Assembly: GCF_017744695.1 (NCBI RefSeq)
Contig: NZ_JAGIAS010000003.1
Span: forward strand, 806,001 to 870,000
Length of the DNA: 64,000 nucleotides
DNA from: Dyadobacter sp.
Lineage (GTDB): Bacteria; Bacteroidota; Bacteroidia; Cytophagales; Spirosomataceae
Reading direction: 5' to 3'
The position numbers and the translations under genes are program-made. The notes beneath the pieces are model-generated. The model made no database searches. It had not been told where the DNA came from and saw only the letters and a list, made by a program, of their open reading frames with translations. This document shows positions 8,181 through 17,908 of this stretch, piece after piece (position 1 is the stretch's first letter; each line of letters opens with the position of its first letter).

Positions 8181-10055
8181 CTATTTATCGTAACCCGGGT
8201 TTTGTACCAGTTTTGCGTTACGGTTGATTTCGTCGCGGCTGAACGGACGGAAGTACATCTTATCAACCCATGTACGGTTTTCGTGCGATTTTTCTTCCAC
8301 CGGAGTGTAAGTATAGTCGTAAACCGTTGGATCGTAGTGATATGGCTCCTTCATCGACTTACCTGGCTTGAACTTACCGATTACGGTAATGTACTGCAAC
8401 GAACGTCCCAATGTCGTAGCTGCGACCATCCAGCGGCGTGCATCGTGGTAACGCTGTTCTTCATAGGCCATTTCAATGCGTTTTTCGTGACGGAACGCCT
8501 CTTTCAAAGCAGCGCCTGAAACTTTCAGCGCAGGCATACCCGCACGGAAACGGATTTTGTTCAACAAGTCTAATGCAGTTGCTTCTTCACCCACTTCAAT
8601 GCTCGCCTCGATATAGTTGAATACGTTCTCGGTAGCACGGAAGAACGGCCATGGAATGTTCTGGCGGTCGGTGTTGTCGTACAGCGACGGGTTCGGATCG
8701 ATGAACTTACGCATGTAGTAACCGGTGCGGCTACCGTTCCAGTCTTCGATAGAGCTGCTACGGGTATCCAATCCTTTACGGTTGATCAACGCGCCTTTGT
8801 CGTCCAGGAGGTCATAAGCACCTGTCTGGATCTGGTTCGCAGGGTCTTTCGCATCCGAAGGACGTGGTTTCCATGTAGCACCGTCGTACATGATGGTTGC
8901 ATAGAAACGTGGATCGCGATTTACGTACGGGTTCGCTTTATGCGTAGGGTTAGTCCATGAGAACGGTGTGCCGTCCATCATCTCATAATCGTCCACCAGC
9001 GTTCCGATCGGCGTGTTACCAGCCCAGTTGTGGTAGCCGTTAGGACCGTTGTTCAAACCGGTCTGACGCGCACCTTCGTTCTGGCTTGGCGTGAAATAGC
9101 GTCCGAAAATGATATCGTTCGCCGACGCATCCAGGGATTTGTCCGCACTGGCACCAGCCATCGCCAAAGAGATGTAGTTGATTCGGCCTTGTTCCTGAGT
9201 AACGGGAGCCGTCAGGTTCAGTTTATAGCCGGTACCACTTGCATCCAGTGCCGCTTTCGCAGCAGCTTGTGCAGCCACCCAACGGGCCTTACGGTCACCC
9301 GAGACATATCCCAGGAATTCAGGGTTCGGGAATGCAGCGATCACCGCCGATTTTGCCTTCGCTGTCGGGATGTCGTGCAGGTCGCTTGCAGCGTAAAGCA
9401 ATACACGTGCCTTCAATGCGAGCGCGGCAGCTTTGTTAGCGCGTCCTTTGGCCGGGTTTTTACCGTCCAGCAACAATGCAGCACTGTCGGCATCACTTAC
9501 GATTTGCTTCACGCAATCGTCGAAAGTGTTACGCTCTACGGAGTAATCTTCGTTCAATGCATACACTTTCTTGATCAGGGGAACACTACCATAATAGCGT
9601 ACCAGCTGCTGATAGTAGTAAGCGCGCATGAAATATGCTTCTCCCCGCAGACGTGCCTTCAACGTTTCATCCGTAAACGTCGCGGCAGGCAGTTTGGAGA
9701 TAGCAAGGTTTGCAGCACGAATGTACTGGTACATCTGGCTCCACCCGTAGGTAGCATCCACCCATCCGAGGTTGGAAGGGCTCAAACTGCCTTCGTTCAC
9801 CGTATTGATGTTACGGCCTGTGTGGGTAAATACCGCTTCGTCGGTAAGGGAGGCAAGCATCTGCTCGCTGAACCCGCCCTGTTGCAAACCTGCGTAAATA
9901 CCCGTCACAAAACTTTCTGACAAGGCACCGTCTCCCCATACCTGGTCAGCCGCGATTTCAGTAGGCGGCGTTACATCGAGGAAATCAGTGTCGCACGATG
10001 ACAAACCTCCCGTCATCAATGCAGCAACCAACAAAAACTTATATGTCAATTTCAT
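8181..10055 (-). CDS. SusD/RagB family nutrient-binding outer membrane lipoprotein
   Basis: A 624-residue SusD-like lipoprotein: signal peptide with lipobox LSSC (Cys21) followed by DTDFLDVTPPTEIA, the classical SusD N-terminus, TPR-like helices (LRGEAYFMRAYYYQQLVRYYGSVPL) and the C-terminal family signature (RHEKRIEMAYEEQRYHDARRW, residues after 500). SusD proteins cap the SusC barrel on the cell surface and bind the ligand. It lies 12 nt downstream of its SusC partner. It has no glycoside hydrolase beside it, so the ligand need not be a polysaccharide; the operon mates are an FG-GAP protein and a haloperoxidase. Confidence 0.95.
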   Translation of the reverse strand: MKLTYKFLLVAALMTGGLSSCDTDFLDVTPPTEIAADQVWGDGALSESFVTGIYAGLQQGGFSEQMLASLTDEAVFTHTGRNINTVNEGSLSPSNLGWVDATYGWSQMYQYIRAANLAISKLPAATFTDETLKARLRGEAYFMRAYYYQQLVRYYGSVPLIKKVYALNEDYSVERNTFDDCVKQIVSDADSAALLLDGKNPAKGRANKAAALALKARVLLYAASDLHDIPTAKAKSAVIAAFPNPEFLGYVSGDRKARWVAAQAAAKAALDASGTGYKLNLTAPVTQEQGRINYISLAMAGASADKSLDASANDIIFGRYFTPSQNEGARQTGLNNGPNGYHNWAGNTPIGTLVDDYEMMDGTPFSWTNPTHKANPYVNRDPRFYATIMYDGATWKPRPSDAKDPANQIQTGAYDLLDDKGALINRKGLDTRSSSIEDWNGSRTGYYMRKFIDPNPSLYDNTDRQNIPWPFFRATENVFNYIEASIEVGEEATALDLLNKIRFRAGMPALKVSGAALKEAFRHEKRIEMAYEEQRYHDARRWMVAATTLGRSLQYITVIGKFKPGKSMKEPYHYDPTVYDYTYTPVEEKSHENRTWVDKMYFRPFSRDEINRNAKLVQNPGYDK

Positions 10056-10067
10056 ATTTCTTATTCG

Positions 10068-13000
10068 TTAAAATGCTAGACGTACACCTGCGCTGACAAC
10101 TCTTGATTGCGGATAGTACTGACCACTGTTGGTAGTCGCTTCCGGATCCCAAACCTTGATTTTGTCGAAAGTCAACAGGTTCAATCCGTTCACATAGATT
10201 CTCAGGTTGCTCAAACCGATTTTTGAACCGATTTCCGATGGCAGGTTATACCCCAGTTCGATGTTTTTCAAACGCAGGTAGTTGTTGCTTTTCAGGAAGT
10301 AGTTGTTGATACCAGCCTGGCCTGTGTTGGTGTAGTAACGGTTGTTACGGTTGGTCAGACGTGGGTATTTGTCGGTCGGGTTGTCGATCGTCCAGCGGTG
10401 ATCGAAGTCGTATTTCAGGTAGTTACCAATGTCACCGGATTCCGTCAGACCCACCAGTTGCAGACCACCCATAGCGCCCTGGAACAACATAGCCAGGTCG
10501 AACTGCTTGTAGCCGAGGTTGATCGAAGCACCGCCGGTGAACCATGGACGTTGTACTTTTTCGGAACGGATACGGTCGTCTCCATTGATTTTGCCGTCAC
10601 CATTCACATCCTTGAACTTCATGTCACCCGGGCGAAGGTTACCTGTGATCGGGCTGTAATCCAGCTTGTTGGCATCGATTTCCTCCTGGCTCTTGAATGC
10701 ACCGTCGAATTGGTACACAAGGAATGAGTTGTAAGGCATACCGGTAGTTCTCTGATAAGAAGGAGCACCCGGTGTTTCATCCCAGAACTTGATTTTGTTT
10801 TTAGCATAACCACCGTTCACGCTCACAGAGTAAGTAAAGTCTCCAGCATTGCCATCGTAGCTCACTTTGAACTCCCATCCTTTGTTTTGCAGCTTACCTA
10901 AGTTTTGAGGCGGAAGCTTGCCGTCGATACCTGCTGATGATGGAGTAGAACCTGTTTTCGGGATCAGGATTTTCGAACGGTTGTTTACGAAGTAGTCAAA
11001 TTCGAATGACAGCTTGTCGTTCAGCAAGGTACCTTCGATACCAATGTTGGAGTTGTTGGCAACCTCCCAGGTAAAGGTAGGGTTAGCAACGCGGCTTTCG
11101 AGCAAAGTTTTGGCAACCTGGTCACCGATAATGTAGCTACCGAAGCCCATTGTGGATAGGTATTGGTATTCTGCCAATGTTTCTGTTCCGAGGAAGTAAG
11201 GCTCAGCCCCCATTTGTCCCCATGAACCGCGCAGTTTCACGTTGTTCACGTAGCGGGAAATGCCGTTTTTCCAGAAACCTTCCTCCGAAATACGCCATCC
11301 TGCAGATACCCCCGGGAAGAAACCTGAGCGACCTTGTGGCGGGAACACCCATGAATAATCTTTACGCCAAAGGAATTCAGCAAGGTATTTCTCTTTGTAG
11401 TTATAACCTGCACGGCCGTAGTAGCTCAAACGTGCTCTTTTGAAAAGATCGAAGTTGCTGATGTCCTGTTCGGCAGTACCACCCGCGAACAGCTGGTCAA
11501 CAACCGGCGAGATGAAGTAACGGCGGAATGCATAGAAACCATCTCCATCCACTTTCTCACGCTGGATACCACCCATGACATTGAAGTTGTGACCATCGAT
11601 GGATTTTTCGTAAGACACCTGGCCGGTCAGCTGAATGGACAATTCTTGTGAAGAGCTTTCTCTCAGACGCGGATCTTTGAAAGTCGAACGAACGGTTCCG
11701 GTCAGGAATGGCGTTTTACCATCTGCTTCGTAAGTCTTTTTGTCCCAGAAATAAAGGGTCCACGGAGTTTCGAAGTTTTTCTGACGGCGCATTTGCTTAT
11801 CGATCGCAGCCATTGCATTCACTTTCAATCCCGGCACGCCTGGGATCAGGATTTCCAGACCTCCATTGGTTTGGACGTAATCTCTCTTGTCGTTGTTATA
11901 ACCGGTTGTATTGGTAGTGATAACCGCAGGATTCTGACCGTTCTCGATATCGGGCCCGGGACGTCCGTCCGGCCAGATAGCGATTTCAGTCGGTTTACCG
12001 CGCATCAACATACGGAAGATAGCGCCTGCGCTGTTACCACCGCTGGGGAAGTGGCGGAACTCTTCGCGGAGCGTAAGACCGAGGTTTGCCGTTACATATT
12101 TGTTGATTTTTGTATCGAGGTTGATACGCATATCATATTGCTTGTAACCCGTTGCTGAGTTTACATAGTAACCGTCCTGATTGATGTGGCCGATCGAAGC
12201 AAGGTATTTCACGTTTTCGCTACCACCTGTCAATTGCAGGTTGTGGCGTTGCTGCGGAGCCCATTTGCGGATTACCGAGCCGTACCAGTCGGTGTTCGGG
12301 TGCAGGAAAGGGTCGGAACCATCACGGAATTTCTTCATATCATCCGGAGTAAACACTGCGTTGACCACGTTTCCGTTGTCAGGTCTGGTGTACGAACCGT
12401 TGGTGTTGAAACCCTGCAATGCACCTTGCCACTGTCCTACCGGCAGGTTGTCATAGATTTGCAATTCGTTACGGATTGTAGCGTACTCAGCTGCATTCGA
12501 CATTTCCGGCGTACGCGTAGGTTGCGACACACCCAGGTTCATGTCATAAGAAAGTTGTGGCTTGCCCGTTTTACCGCGTTTGGTCGTGATAAGAATTACC
12601 CCGTTACCTGCGCGTGAGCCGTAGATCGCCGCTGCCGCATCTTTCAGTACCGAAATACTCTCGATATCGGCAGGGTTGATACGGTCGAGACCACCGGAAC
12701 GGTTAGGAACACCGTCCACAACGATCAGCGCATTGCTGTTACCCAATGAGTTGGTACCGCGGATACGGATCGCAGAGCCGTCGTAACCGGGCTCACCGCT
12801 GGATTGTACCGCAGAAATACCAGGCAAACGTCCGCCCAGTGTGTTGGAAAGGTTGGCAGCCGGTGCTTTCTGAAGTTCTGTACCTTTTACAGCGGTCACC
12901 GAGCCGGTCAGGGTCGCCTTTTTAGCGGTACCATAACCTACCACGACTACTTCCTCCAAAGCTTTTGTATCAGCCAGTAGGATCACATCGACAATGCTTT

Positions 13001-13286
13001 TGCCGCCTACGGGGATCTCCTTCGTGAGGTAACCGATGAACGAGAACACGAGCGTGCCGTTTTTCTCGGCATTCACGGTGTAAAGTCCTTCATTGTCGGT
13101 CACTGTACCCGCGGTGGTTCCCTTCACGACAACGCTCACACCAGGCAGCGGCTGTCCCTGTTCGTCTTTGATCTTACCCTTGATGGTATTCTGGGCGAAT
13201 GCACCCACGACCGTCACCAGGGCCAGACAAAGAGAAAAAACACTTCGTGATACAGCACGAGGCGTCCATCCAGTAGAAAATCTCAT
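10068..13286 (-). CDS. SusC/RagA family TonB-linked outer membrane transporter (no STN domain)
   Basis: A 1072-residue TonB-dependent transporter. After the signal peptide (ending AFAQ, residues 29-32) comes a carboxypeptidase-regulatory-like domain (TIKGKIKDEQGQPLPGVSVV, about 34-115), the TonB-box-like EEVVVVGYGTAKKATLTGSV, a plug domain with the SusC-typical IRGTNSLGNSNALIVVDGVP, and a 22-strand barrel ending VVSAGVRLAF. Unlike the other two SusC proteins here it lacks the N-terminal STN signalling domain, and no sigma/FecR pair is next to it, so regulation must be different. First gene of the minus-strand run toward susD. Confidence 0.95.
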   Translation of the reverse strand: MRFSTGWTPRAVSRSVFSLCLALVTVVGAFAQNTIKGKIKDEQGQPLPGVSVVVKGTTAGTVTDNEGLYTVNAEKNGTLVFSFIGYLTKEIPVGGKSIVDVILLADTKALEEVVVVGYGTAKKATLTGSVTAVKGTELQKAPAANLSNTLGGRLPGISAVQSSGEPGYDGSAIRIRGTNSLGNSNALIVVDGVPNRSGGLDRINPADIESISVLKDAAAAIYGSRAGNGVILITTKRGKTGKPQLSYDMNLGVSQPTRTPEMSNAAEYATIRNELQIYDNLPVGQWQGALQGFNTNGSYTRPDNGNVVNAVFTPDDMKKFRDGSDPFLHPNTDWYGSVIRKWAPQQRHNLQLTGGSENVKYLASIGHINQDGYYVNSATGYKQYDMRINLDTKINKYVTANLGLTLREEFRHFPSGGNSAGAIFRMLMRGKPTEIAIWPDGRPGPDIENGQNPAVITTNTTGYNNDKRDYVQTNGGLEILIPGVPGLKVNAMAAIDKQMRRQKNFETPWTLYFWDKKTYEADGKTPFLTGTVRSTFKDPRLRESSSQELSIQLTGQVSYEKSIDGHNFNVMGGIQREKVDGDGFYAFRRYFISPVVDQLFAGGTAEQDISNFDLFKRARLSYYGRAGYNYKEKYLAEFLWRKDYSWVFPPQGRSGFFPGVSAGWRISEEGFWKNGISRYVNNVKLRGSWGQMGAEPYFLGTETLAEYQYLSTMGFGSYIIGDQVAKTLLESRVANPTFTWEVANNSNIGIEGTLLNDKLSFEFDYFVNNRSKILIPKTGSTPSSAGIDGKLPPQNLGKLQNKGWEFKVSYDGNAGDFTYSVSVNGGYAKNKIKFWDETPGAPSYQRTTGMPYNSFLVYQFDGAFKSQEEIDANKLDYSPITGNLRPGDMKFKDVNGDGKINGDDRIRSEKVQRPWFTGGASINLGYKQFDLAMLFQGAMGGLQLVGLTESGDIGNYLKYDFDHRWTIDNPTDKYPRLTNRNNRYYTNTGQAGINNYFLKSNNYLRLKNIELGYNLPSEIGSKIGLSNLRIYVNGLNLLTFDKIKVWDPEATTNSGQYYPQSRVVSAGVRLAF

Positions 13287-13793
13287 AGATTAATAGTTAG
13301 ATTAAAAAATGTTGTAGTAAGAATGTTTGCTTAACCGTATAAGCACGGAACGTAGCGTCAGACGGTGATTTCCATTCCGAAAATCTGCCGTAGCGAGTCA
13401 GAAAAATTGTAGCCAGGAGAATTTTTACATACAGTAATTTTAGTGATTAGGGTGAGTAATTTCATCGATCAGAGTTCAGGACATCAAACAGTGTATATCA
13501 TACACAATCTTATATGGATACTCCTGTTGTTTGTAGAAGAAGTACCATTGGATTTTATATACTCGTTTGATTGTACAAAAAGATATCAATTTTTTAACAA
13601 AAAAAAGGTTTCCCGATTAATGAATATGCATTCTTAAAAAATAACAATAAATAGTAGTACCAATCGAACAATTTTTATGAATTAGTTATATATAAGTTAC
13701 AATAAATCACTCTTTTGTACATTATTATCTCCGAATTCCCATTTCTTGCTATATTCGTAGACGTTTCATTTACAAATTTCCCACCGATATCGA
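13287..13793. other. AT-rich divergent intergenic region between susC and haloperoxidase 2
   Basis: 507 bp without a credible gene, strongly AT-rich in its right half. It must hold the promoters of both divergent genes. No exact TTTG/TAnnTTTG pair with correct spacing was found; TATATTCG at 13750-13757, 36 nt before the haloperoxidase ATG, is the nearest -7-like box (one mismatch) but lacks a -33 box. Short open frames here have no family features. Confidence 0.6.
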
Positions 13794-15152
13794 ATGAAGT
13801 TCCCTTTACTCTCCCTCCTGCTTGTTGGCTTCTTATGCGGGTGTAAAAAACAGTCTTCGCCCACCGAGTATAACGCGAAAGCAGCCGATCCGCAGCTTTT
13901 CCATGAGACAGCGACGCATCTTACCGACGTGATTATTCACGATATATTCAAACCGCCCGTCGCAAGCCGCATATATGGCTATTCATTCCTTGCGGCATAT
14001 GAAGCCCTTTCTCCGGGGAACAAAGACTACCAATCACTTGGAAATCAATTAATTAAATTCAACACCCCGCCCAAACCGGATACCACATTGGCCTATTGCT
14101 TTCCGCTGGCCAGTATCAAGGCATTTACTGTGGTGGGCCGGACGCTTACTTTCTCGGGCAATATGTGGGATGACTATGAAAAGGGCCTTTTCAAAAAATT
14201 TCAGGAAATGGGGATTCCCGAGGACGTATATGAACGCTCTATCGCATACGGTGATACGGTAGCGAAACATGTACTGACATATTCGGCCAAAGATCATTAT
14301 AAAGAGATACGCGGTTACCGCTATACGGTGACCAATAAACCTGGCACATGGGTACCTACTCCACCCGCCTACGCAGACGCGTGCGAGCCGATGTGGAACA
14401 CCGTCAGGACGTTCGCACTTGATTCTGTAACCCAGTTTCGCTGCCCGCCACCCGCACCTTACGACCTTGCCAAAAACAGCAAGTTCATGCAGCTCGCCAT
14501 GGAAGTTTATAACACCGGCAACAACCTTACCGAAAAACAGAAAGAGACGGCGTATTTCTGGGACGACAACGCATTCGTAACCAATGTGGTGGGACATGCC
14601 ATGTTTGCCAATAAAAAAATGACACCCGCAGGTCACTGGATGGCTATCGTGAGAACGGTGGCCACGGACAAAAAGCTGGACCTGATGCAATCGGTAGAGG
14701 CATATACGCTGGGAGCGCTTTCAATTTACGACGCATTCATCGCCTGCTGGGACGAGAAGTACCGCACAGTCCGCATCCGCCCCGAAACGGTAATCAACAG
14801 CAACTGGGACCCCAACTGGCGGCCATTCCTCGAAACGCCCGCATTCCCTGAATACGTCAGCGGGCACAGTTCGATTTCGGCAGCCTGCGGCGTCGTGCTC
14901 ACGCATTTGGTGGGAGATAATGTAGCATTCACCGATACTACCGAGAAAAAATACGGGCACGGTGTAAAATCCTTCAAGTCATTTGAAGAAGCTTACTGGG
15001 ATGCATCCATCAGCAGGGTCTACGGCGGTATCCACTACCGCGACGGCGTGGAGGAAGGAACACATCTGGGCCAGAAAATAGGGGAAAACATATGGCAAAG
15101 AGCGGTAACGCGCCGGAACCGGAACATTCTCGCTCAAAGCACTAAGCCCTAG
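13794..15152 (+). CDS. Vanadium-dependent haloperoxidase/PAP2-family lipoprotein (paralogue 2)
   Basis: A 452-residue paralogue of the protein at 3381-4718, with a lipoprotein signal (lipobox LCGC, residues 14-17) and an intact vanadate/phosphate pocket: K322 and R329 (KYRTVRIRP), S356-G357-H358 (EYVSGHS), R408 and H414 (SRVYGGIHYRD). The two share architecture along the whole length, including PGTW-PTPP near the middle and CWDEKYR. It diverges from susC, so this locus has one haloperoxidase at each side of the susCD/FG-GAP run. Halide or phosphoester substrate not determinable. The stop overlaps the convergent nadB stop by 4 nt. Confidence 0.87.
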   Translation: MKFPLLSLLLVGFLCGCKKQSSPTEYNAKAADPQLFHETATHLTDVIIHDIFKPPVASRIYGYSFLAAYEALSPGNKDYQSLGNQLIKFNTPPKPDTTLAYCFPLASIKAFTVVGRTLTFSGNMWDDYEKGLFKKFQEMGIPEDVYERSIAYGDTVAKHVLTYSAKDHYKEIRGYRYTVTNKPGTWVPTPPAYADACEPMWNTVRTFALDSVTQFRCPPPAPYDLAKNSKFMQLAMEVYNTGNNLTEKQKETAYFWDDNAFVTNVVGHAMFANKKMTPAGHWMAIVRTVATDKKLDLMQSVEAYTLGALSIYDAFIACWDEKYRTVRIRPETVINSNWDPNWRPFLETPAFPEYVSGHSSISAACGVVLTHLVGDNVAFTDTTEKKYGHGVKSFKSFEEAYWDASISRVYGGIHYRDGVEEGTHLGQKIGENIWQRAVTRRNRNILAQSTKP

Positions 15153-16729
15153 GCATGCACATGATCGGCATTGTAATGCAGCCCGATGTTCTCGCGTCGG
15201 GCCATTGCCATTTTAATGACCAGGTACGACACCGAAATCATATTCCTCAGCTCGCATATAGCCACCGATACTTTTGATTCGCGGTACAGTTGCTCGTGTT
15301 CCTGATGCAGGAGTTCGAGGCGGTCGTAAGCGCGTTTGAGACGGCGGTCGGTGCGCACGATGCCCACGTAGTTGGACATGATACTGTTGAGCTCGCGGGT
15401 CATCTCGGTTACCAACACCTGCTCTTCAGGGTGCGTGGTGCCCGAATCATCCCACTCGGGGATATGCTGAGGTACAACCGCATTTTCGAAATTGGCAATC
15501 GTACTTTCATATGCCCGGTGTCCGAAAACGACGGCTTCCAGCAGGGAGTTGGATGCCAAACGATTGGAGCCGTGCAATCCCGTGCAGGAGCACTCTCCTA
15601 CCGCGTACAGAAATTCAATGTTGGTCTTGCCCCATTCATTCACGCGCACACCCCCGCACATGTAATGCTGCGCAGGCACGACGGGAATCATATCTTTCCG
15701 CACATCGATGCCCTGTTTCAGGCAATATTCGGTGATGTTCGGGAAATGTTCGAGAAACTTGTCATAATCGCAATGCCGGACGTCGAGATAGACGTGGTCG
15801 ACCCCGTTTTTCTTCATTTCGGAGTCAATAGCCCTCGCTACAATGTCGCGGGGCGCCAGCGAAAGGCGGCTGTCATAGTTTTCCATGAAAGTACTGCCGT
15901 CCGCCCTTTTTAATACACCTCCAAAACCGCGAACGGCTTCTGAAATCAGGAAGGATGGTTTCTCGCCGGGCTTGTAAAAGCTCGTGGGGTGGAATTGGAT
16001 GAATTCCATATTATCGCAGATACCTTTCGCACGGTAGGCCATCGCAATACCATCGCCGGTTGCGATAGTGGGGTTGGTAGTACTTTGGTAAATATTACCA
16101 ATGCCGCCGGTTGCGAGCAACGTCGTTTTGGCCAGAAACTTCTCCACTTCCCCCGTCTGTCGGTTCAGGACATAGGAGCCGAAACATTTGATATCTTCCC
16201 GGTAGCGATACACCGTTTCACCCAGATGGTGCTGGGTGATCAGTTCTACCGCGTAGTAATGGGTAAAAATCTGGATGCTTTTGTGCCGGTTTACCTCTTC
16301 CAGCAAAGCCCGCTCGATTTCCGCCCCGGTAATGTCTTTGAAATGCAGAATGCGGTGGTCGGAATGCCCGCCTTCCTTCGCGAGATCGTATTCTCCTCCC
16401 TTTTCCTTATCAAAGCGTGTCCCGTAATCGATCAATTCCTGAATACGCTCAGGCGCTTCCCGGACGACGATTTCAACGATATGCCTTTTATTGACCTCAT
16501 CCCCCGCATCCATCGTGTCCTGAATATGCTTTTCAAACGAATCGGACTCCGCCCAGACAACCGCAATGCCACCCTGGGCATATTTGGTGTTGGTTTCATC
16601 AGCCTGCACCTTGGTGATGACGGCGATGGACACTTCCTGTTTCAATTCATCGAAATGGCGGGCTAATTTGGCTGCATAGCTAAGTCCGGCGATTCCCGAA
16701 CCGATAATCAGAAAATCAAATTGGGGCAT
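15149..16729 (-). CDS. nadB: L-aspartate oxidase
   Basis: A 526-residue flavoprotein, the usual NadB length. Dinucleotide-binding GSGIAGLSYAAKLA near residue 10, then NTKYAQGGIAVVW, the capping-domain HPTSFY and GGVRVNEWG segments and the C-terminal helical domain typical of the succinate dehydrogenase/aspartate oxidase family. It oxidises L-aspartate to iminoaspartate in the cytoplasm, which NadA condenses with dihydroxyacetone phosphate to quinolinate for NAD synthesis. It lies 28 nt after nadA on the same strand, a normal pathway operon. Confidence 0.97.
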   Translation of the reverse strand: MPQFDFLIIGSGIAGLSYAAKLARHFDELKQEVSIAVITKVQADETNTKYAQGGIAVVWAESDSFEKHIQDTMDAGDEVNKRHIVEIVVREAPERIQELIDYGTRFDKEKGGEYDLAKEGGHSDHRILHFKDITGAEIERALLEEVNRHKSIQIFTHYYAVELITQHHLGETVYRYREDIKCFGSYVLNRQTGEVEKFLAKTTLLATGGIGNIYQSTTNPTIATGDGIAMAYRAKGICDNMEFIQFHPTSFYKPGEKPSFLISEAVRGFGGVLKRADGSTFMENYDSRLSLAPRDIVARAIDSEMKKNGVDHVYLDVRHCDYDKFLEHFPNITEYCLKQGIDVRKDMIPVVPAQHYMCGGVRVNEWGKTNIEFLYAVGECSCTGLHGSNRLASNSLLEAVVFGHRAYESTIANFENAVVPQHIPEWDDSGTTHPEEQVLVTEMTRELNSIMSNYVGIVRTDRRLKRAYDRLELLHQEHEQLYRESKVSVAICELRNMISVSYLVIKMAMARRENIGLHYNADHVHA

Positions 16730-16757
16730 AATTTCAGGAATAGGGTTAAATCGGGTG

Positions 16758-17753
16758 TCAGATGCCTTTGCTCAGTTCCAGCATGCGTGCTACGGAATCG
16801 TAAGCTTTCAGGCGGATGTCCTCGGGTACAAAAATCTCGGGCTGCTCATAAAGAAGCGCGTTGTAGACCTTTTCGAGGGTATTCATTTTCATATAAGGGC
16901 ATTCCGAACAAGCACACGTATTGTTGTCGGATCCCGGCGCCGGGATCAGCTTCTTATCCGGTACCGATTGTTTCATTTTATGCAAAATGCCTGCCTCGGT
17001 AGCAACGATAAATTTGTCGTGACTCGATTCTTTTACAAATTTCAAAAGGCCGGTCGTCGAGCTGACGAAATCCGCCTGTTTCAGGATATCCTCCTTGCAT
17101 TCCGGGTGGGCGATCAGCAATGCATCCGGGTTTTCAGCGCGAAGCTGCGCGAGTTTCTCTCTTGAAATATCAATATGTACAATGCAGGCACCATCCCAAA
17201 GCACCATGTCCCGGCCGGTTTTGTGCGCTACGTAACGGCCCAGGTTCGCATCCGGTGCGAAAATAATCTTCTGGTCTTTCGGCAAGCTTTCCACGATCTG
17301 CAATGCATTCGAAGAAGTACAAACGATATCGGTCAGCGCCTTTATCTCCGCCGAGCAGTTGATGTAGCTGATCACGATATGGTCAGGATATTGTGCTTTG
17401 AACGCGGCAAACTTATCCGCCGGTGCGGAATCCGCCAGCGAGCAACCCGCATTCAGGTCGGGGATCACTACTTTTTTATTCGGGCTGAGAATTTTGGCCG
17501 TTTCGCCCATGAAGTGCACGCCGCAAAAAACGATCATGTCCGCATCGGTAGCGGCGGCCTGTTGCGAAAGACCCAGGCTGTCGCCGATGTAGTCGGCCAG
17601 GTCCTGGATTTCCCCGTCCACGTAATAATGCGCGAGAATGACCGCGTTCTTTTCCTTTTTCAGGCGGTTGATCTCCGCCACCAGATCGATATCTTCCGCG
17701 ATCGCCTCCGTCACATAACCGTAGCGGTTAACCTGCGCTTCAATTGTAGTCAT
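16758..17753 (-). CDS. nadA: Quinolinate synthase
   Basis: A 331-residue NadA starting [12 protein letters not shown] at the ATG at 17753; an upstream in-frame GTG at 17783 would add 10 residues but falls only a few nt from the likely transcription start, so it is not preferred. Family marks: [46 protein letters not shown], CHxE-like HPECKEDIL and the C-terminal [15 protein letters not shown], supplying cysteines for the 4Fe-4S cluster. Works with the next gene, nadB, in NAD de novo synthesis. Confidence 0.97.
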   Translation of the reverse strand: MTTIEAQVNRYGYVTEAIAEDIDLVAEINRLKKEKNAVILAHYYVDGEIQDLADYIGDSLGLSQQAAATDADMIVFCGVHFMGETAKILSPNKKVVIPDLNAGCSLADSAPADKFAAFKAQYPDHIVISYINCSAEIKALTDIVCTSSNALQIVESLPKDQKIIFAPDANLGRYVAHKTGRDMVLWDGACIVHIDISREKLAQLRAENPDALLIAHPECKEDILKQADFVSSTTGLLKFVKESSHDKFIVATEAGILHKMKQSVPDKKLIPAPGSDNNTCACSECPYMKMNTLEKVYNALLYEQPEIFVPEDIRLKAYDSVARMLELSKGI

Positions 17754-17795
17754 TATGGTGAATAATTGGCTTTTATTTAACACTAAAATCCATGC

Positions 17796-17828
17796 CGAAT
17801 TTACGATATTAAACCAATGAAAAGCAAA
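17796..17828 (-). promoter_or_regulatory. Candidate Bacteroidota promoter for nadAB
   Basis: Minus strand TTTG (17825-17828), 21-nt spacer, TAAATTCG (17796-17803; one mismatch to TAnnTTTG). Predicted transcription start near 17790, giving a leader of about 37 nt to the nadA ATG. Confidence 0.4.
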
Positions 17829-17853
17829 GAAAGTGCGACGGCTACATTAAAAC

Positions 17854-17886
17854 AAAAGCCGCCGGGAACGGTCCCGACGGCTTTTT
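17854..17886. terminator. Rho-independent terminator downstream of the phosphate transporter
   Basis: Stem 17854-17867 with 17872-17885, one internal mismatch, 4-nt loop, with T-rich tracts on both strands. It lies 23 nt after the pit stop and separates pit from nadAB. Confidence 0.85.
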
Positions 17887-17908
17887 GATGCTTGTATGAA
17901 TGATAGTC

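Noticed and set aside
9030..9920. Antisense frame of 296 codons over susD
   Set aside because: SusD signature residues on the minus strand are unambiguous.
13443..13637. 64-codon frame in the AT-rich susC/haloperoxidase gap
   Set aside because: AT-rich, no leader signal, composition typical of non-coding DNA.
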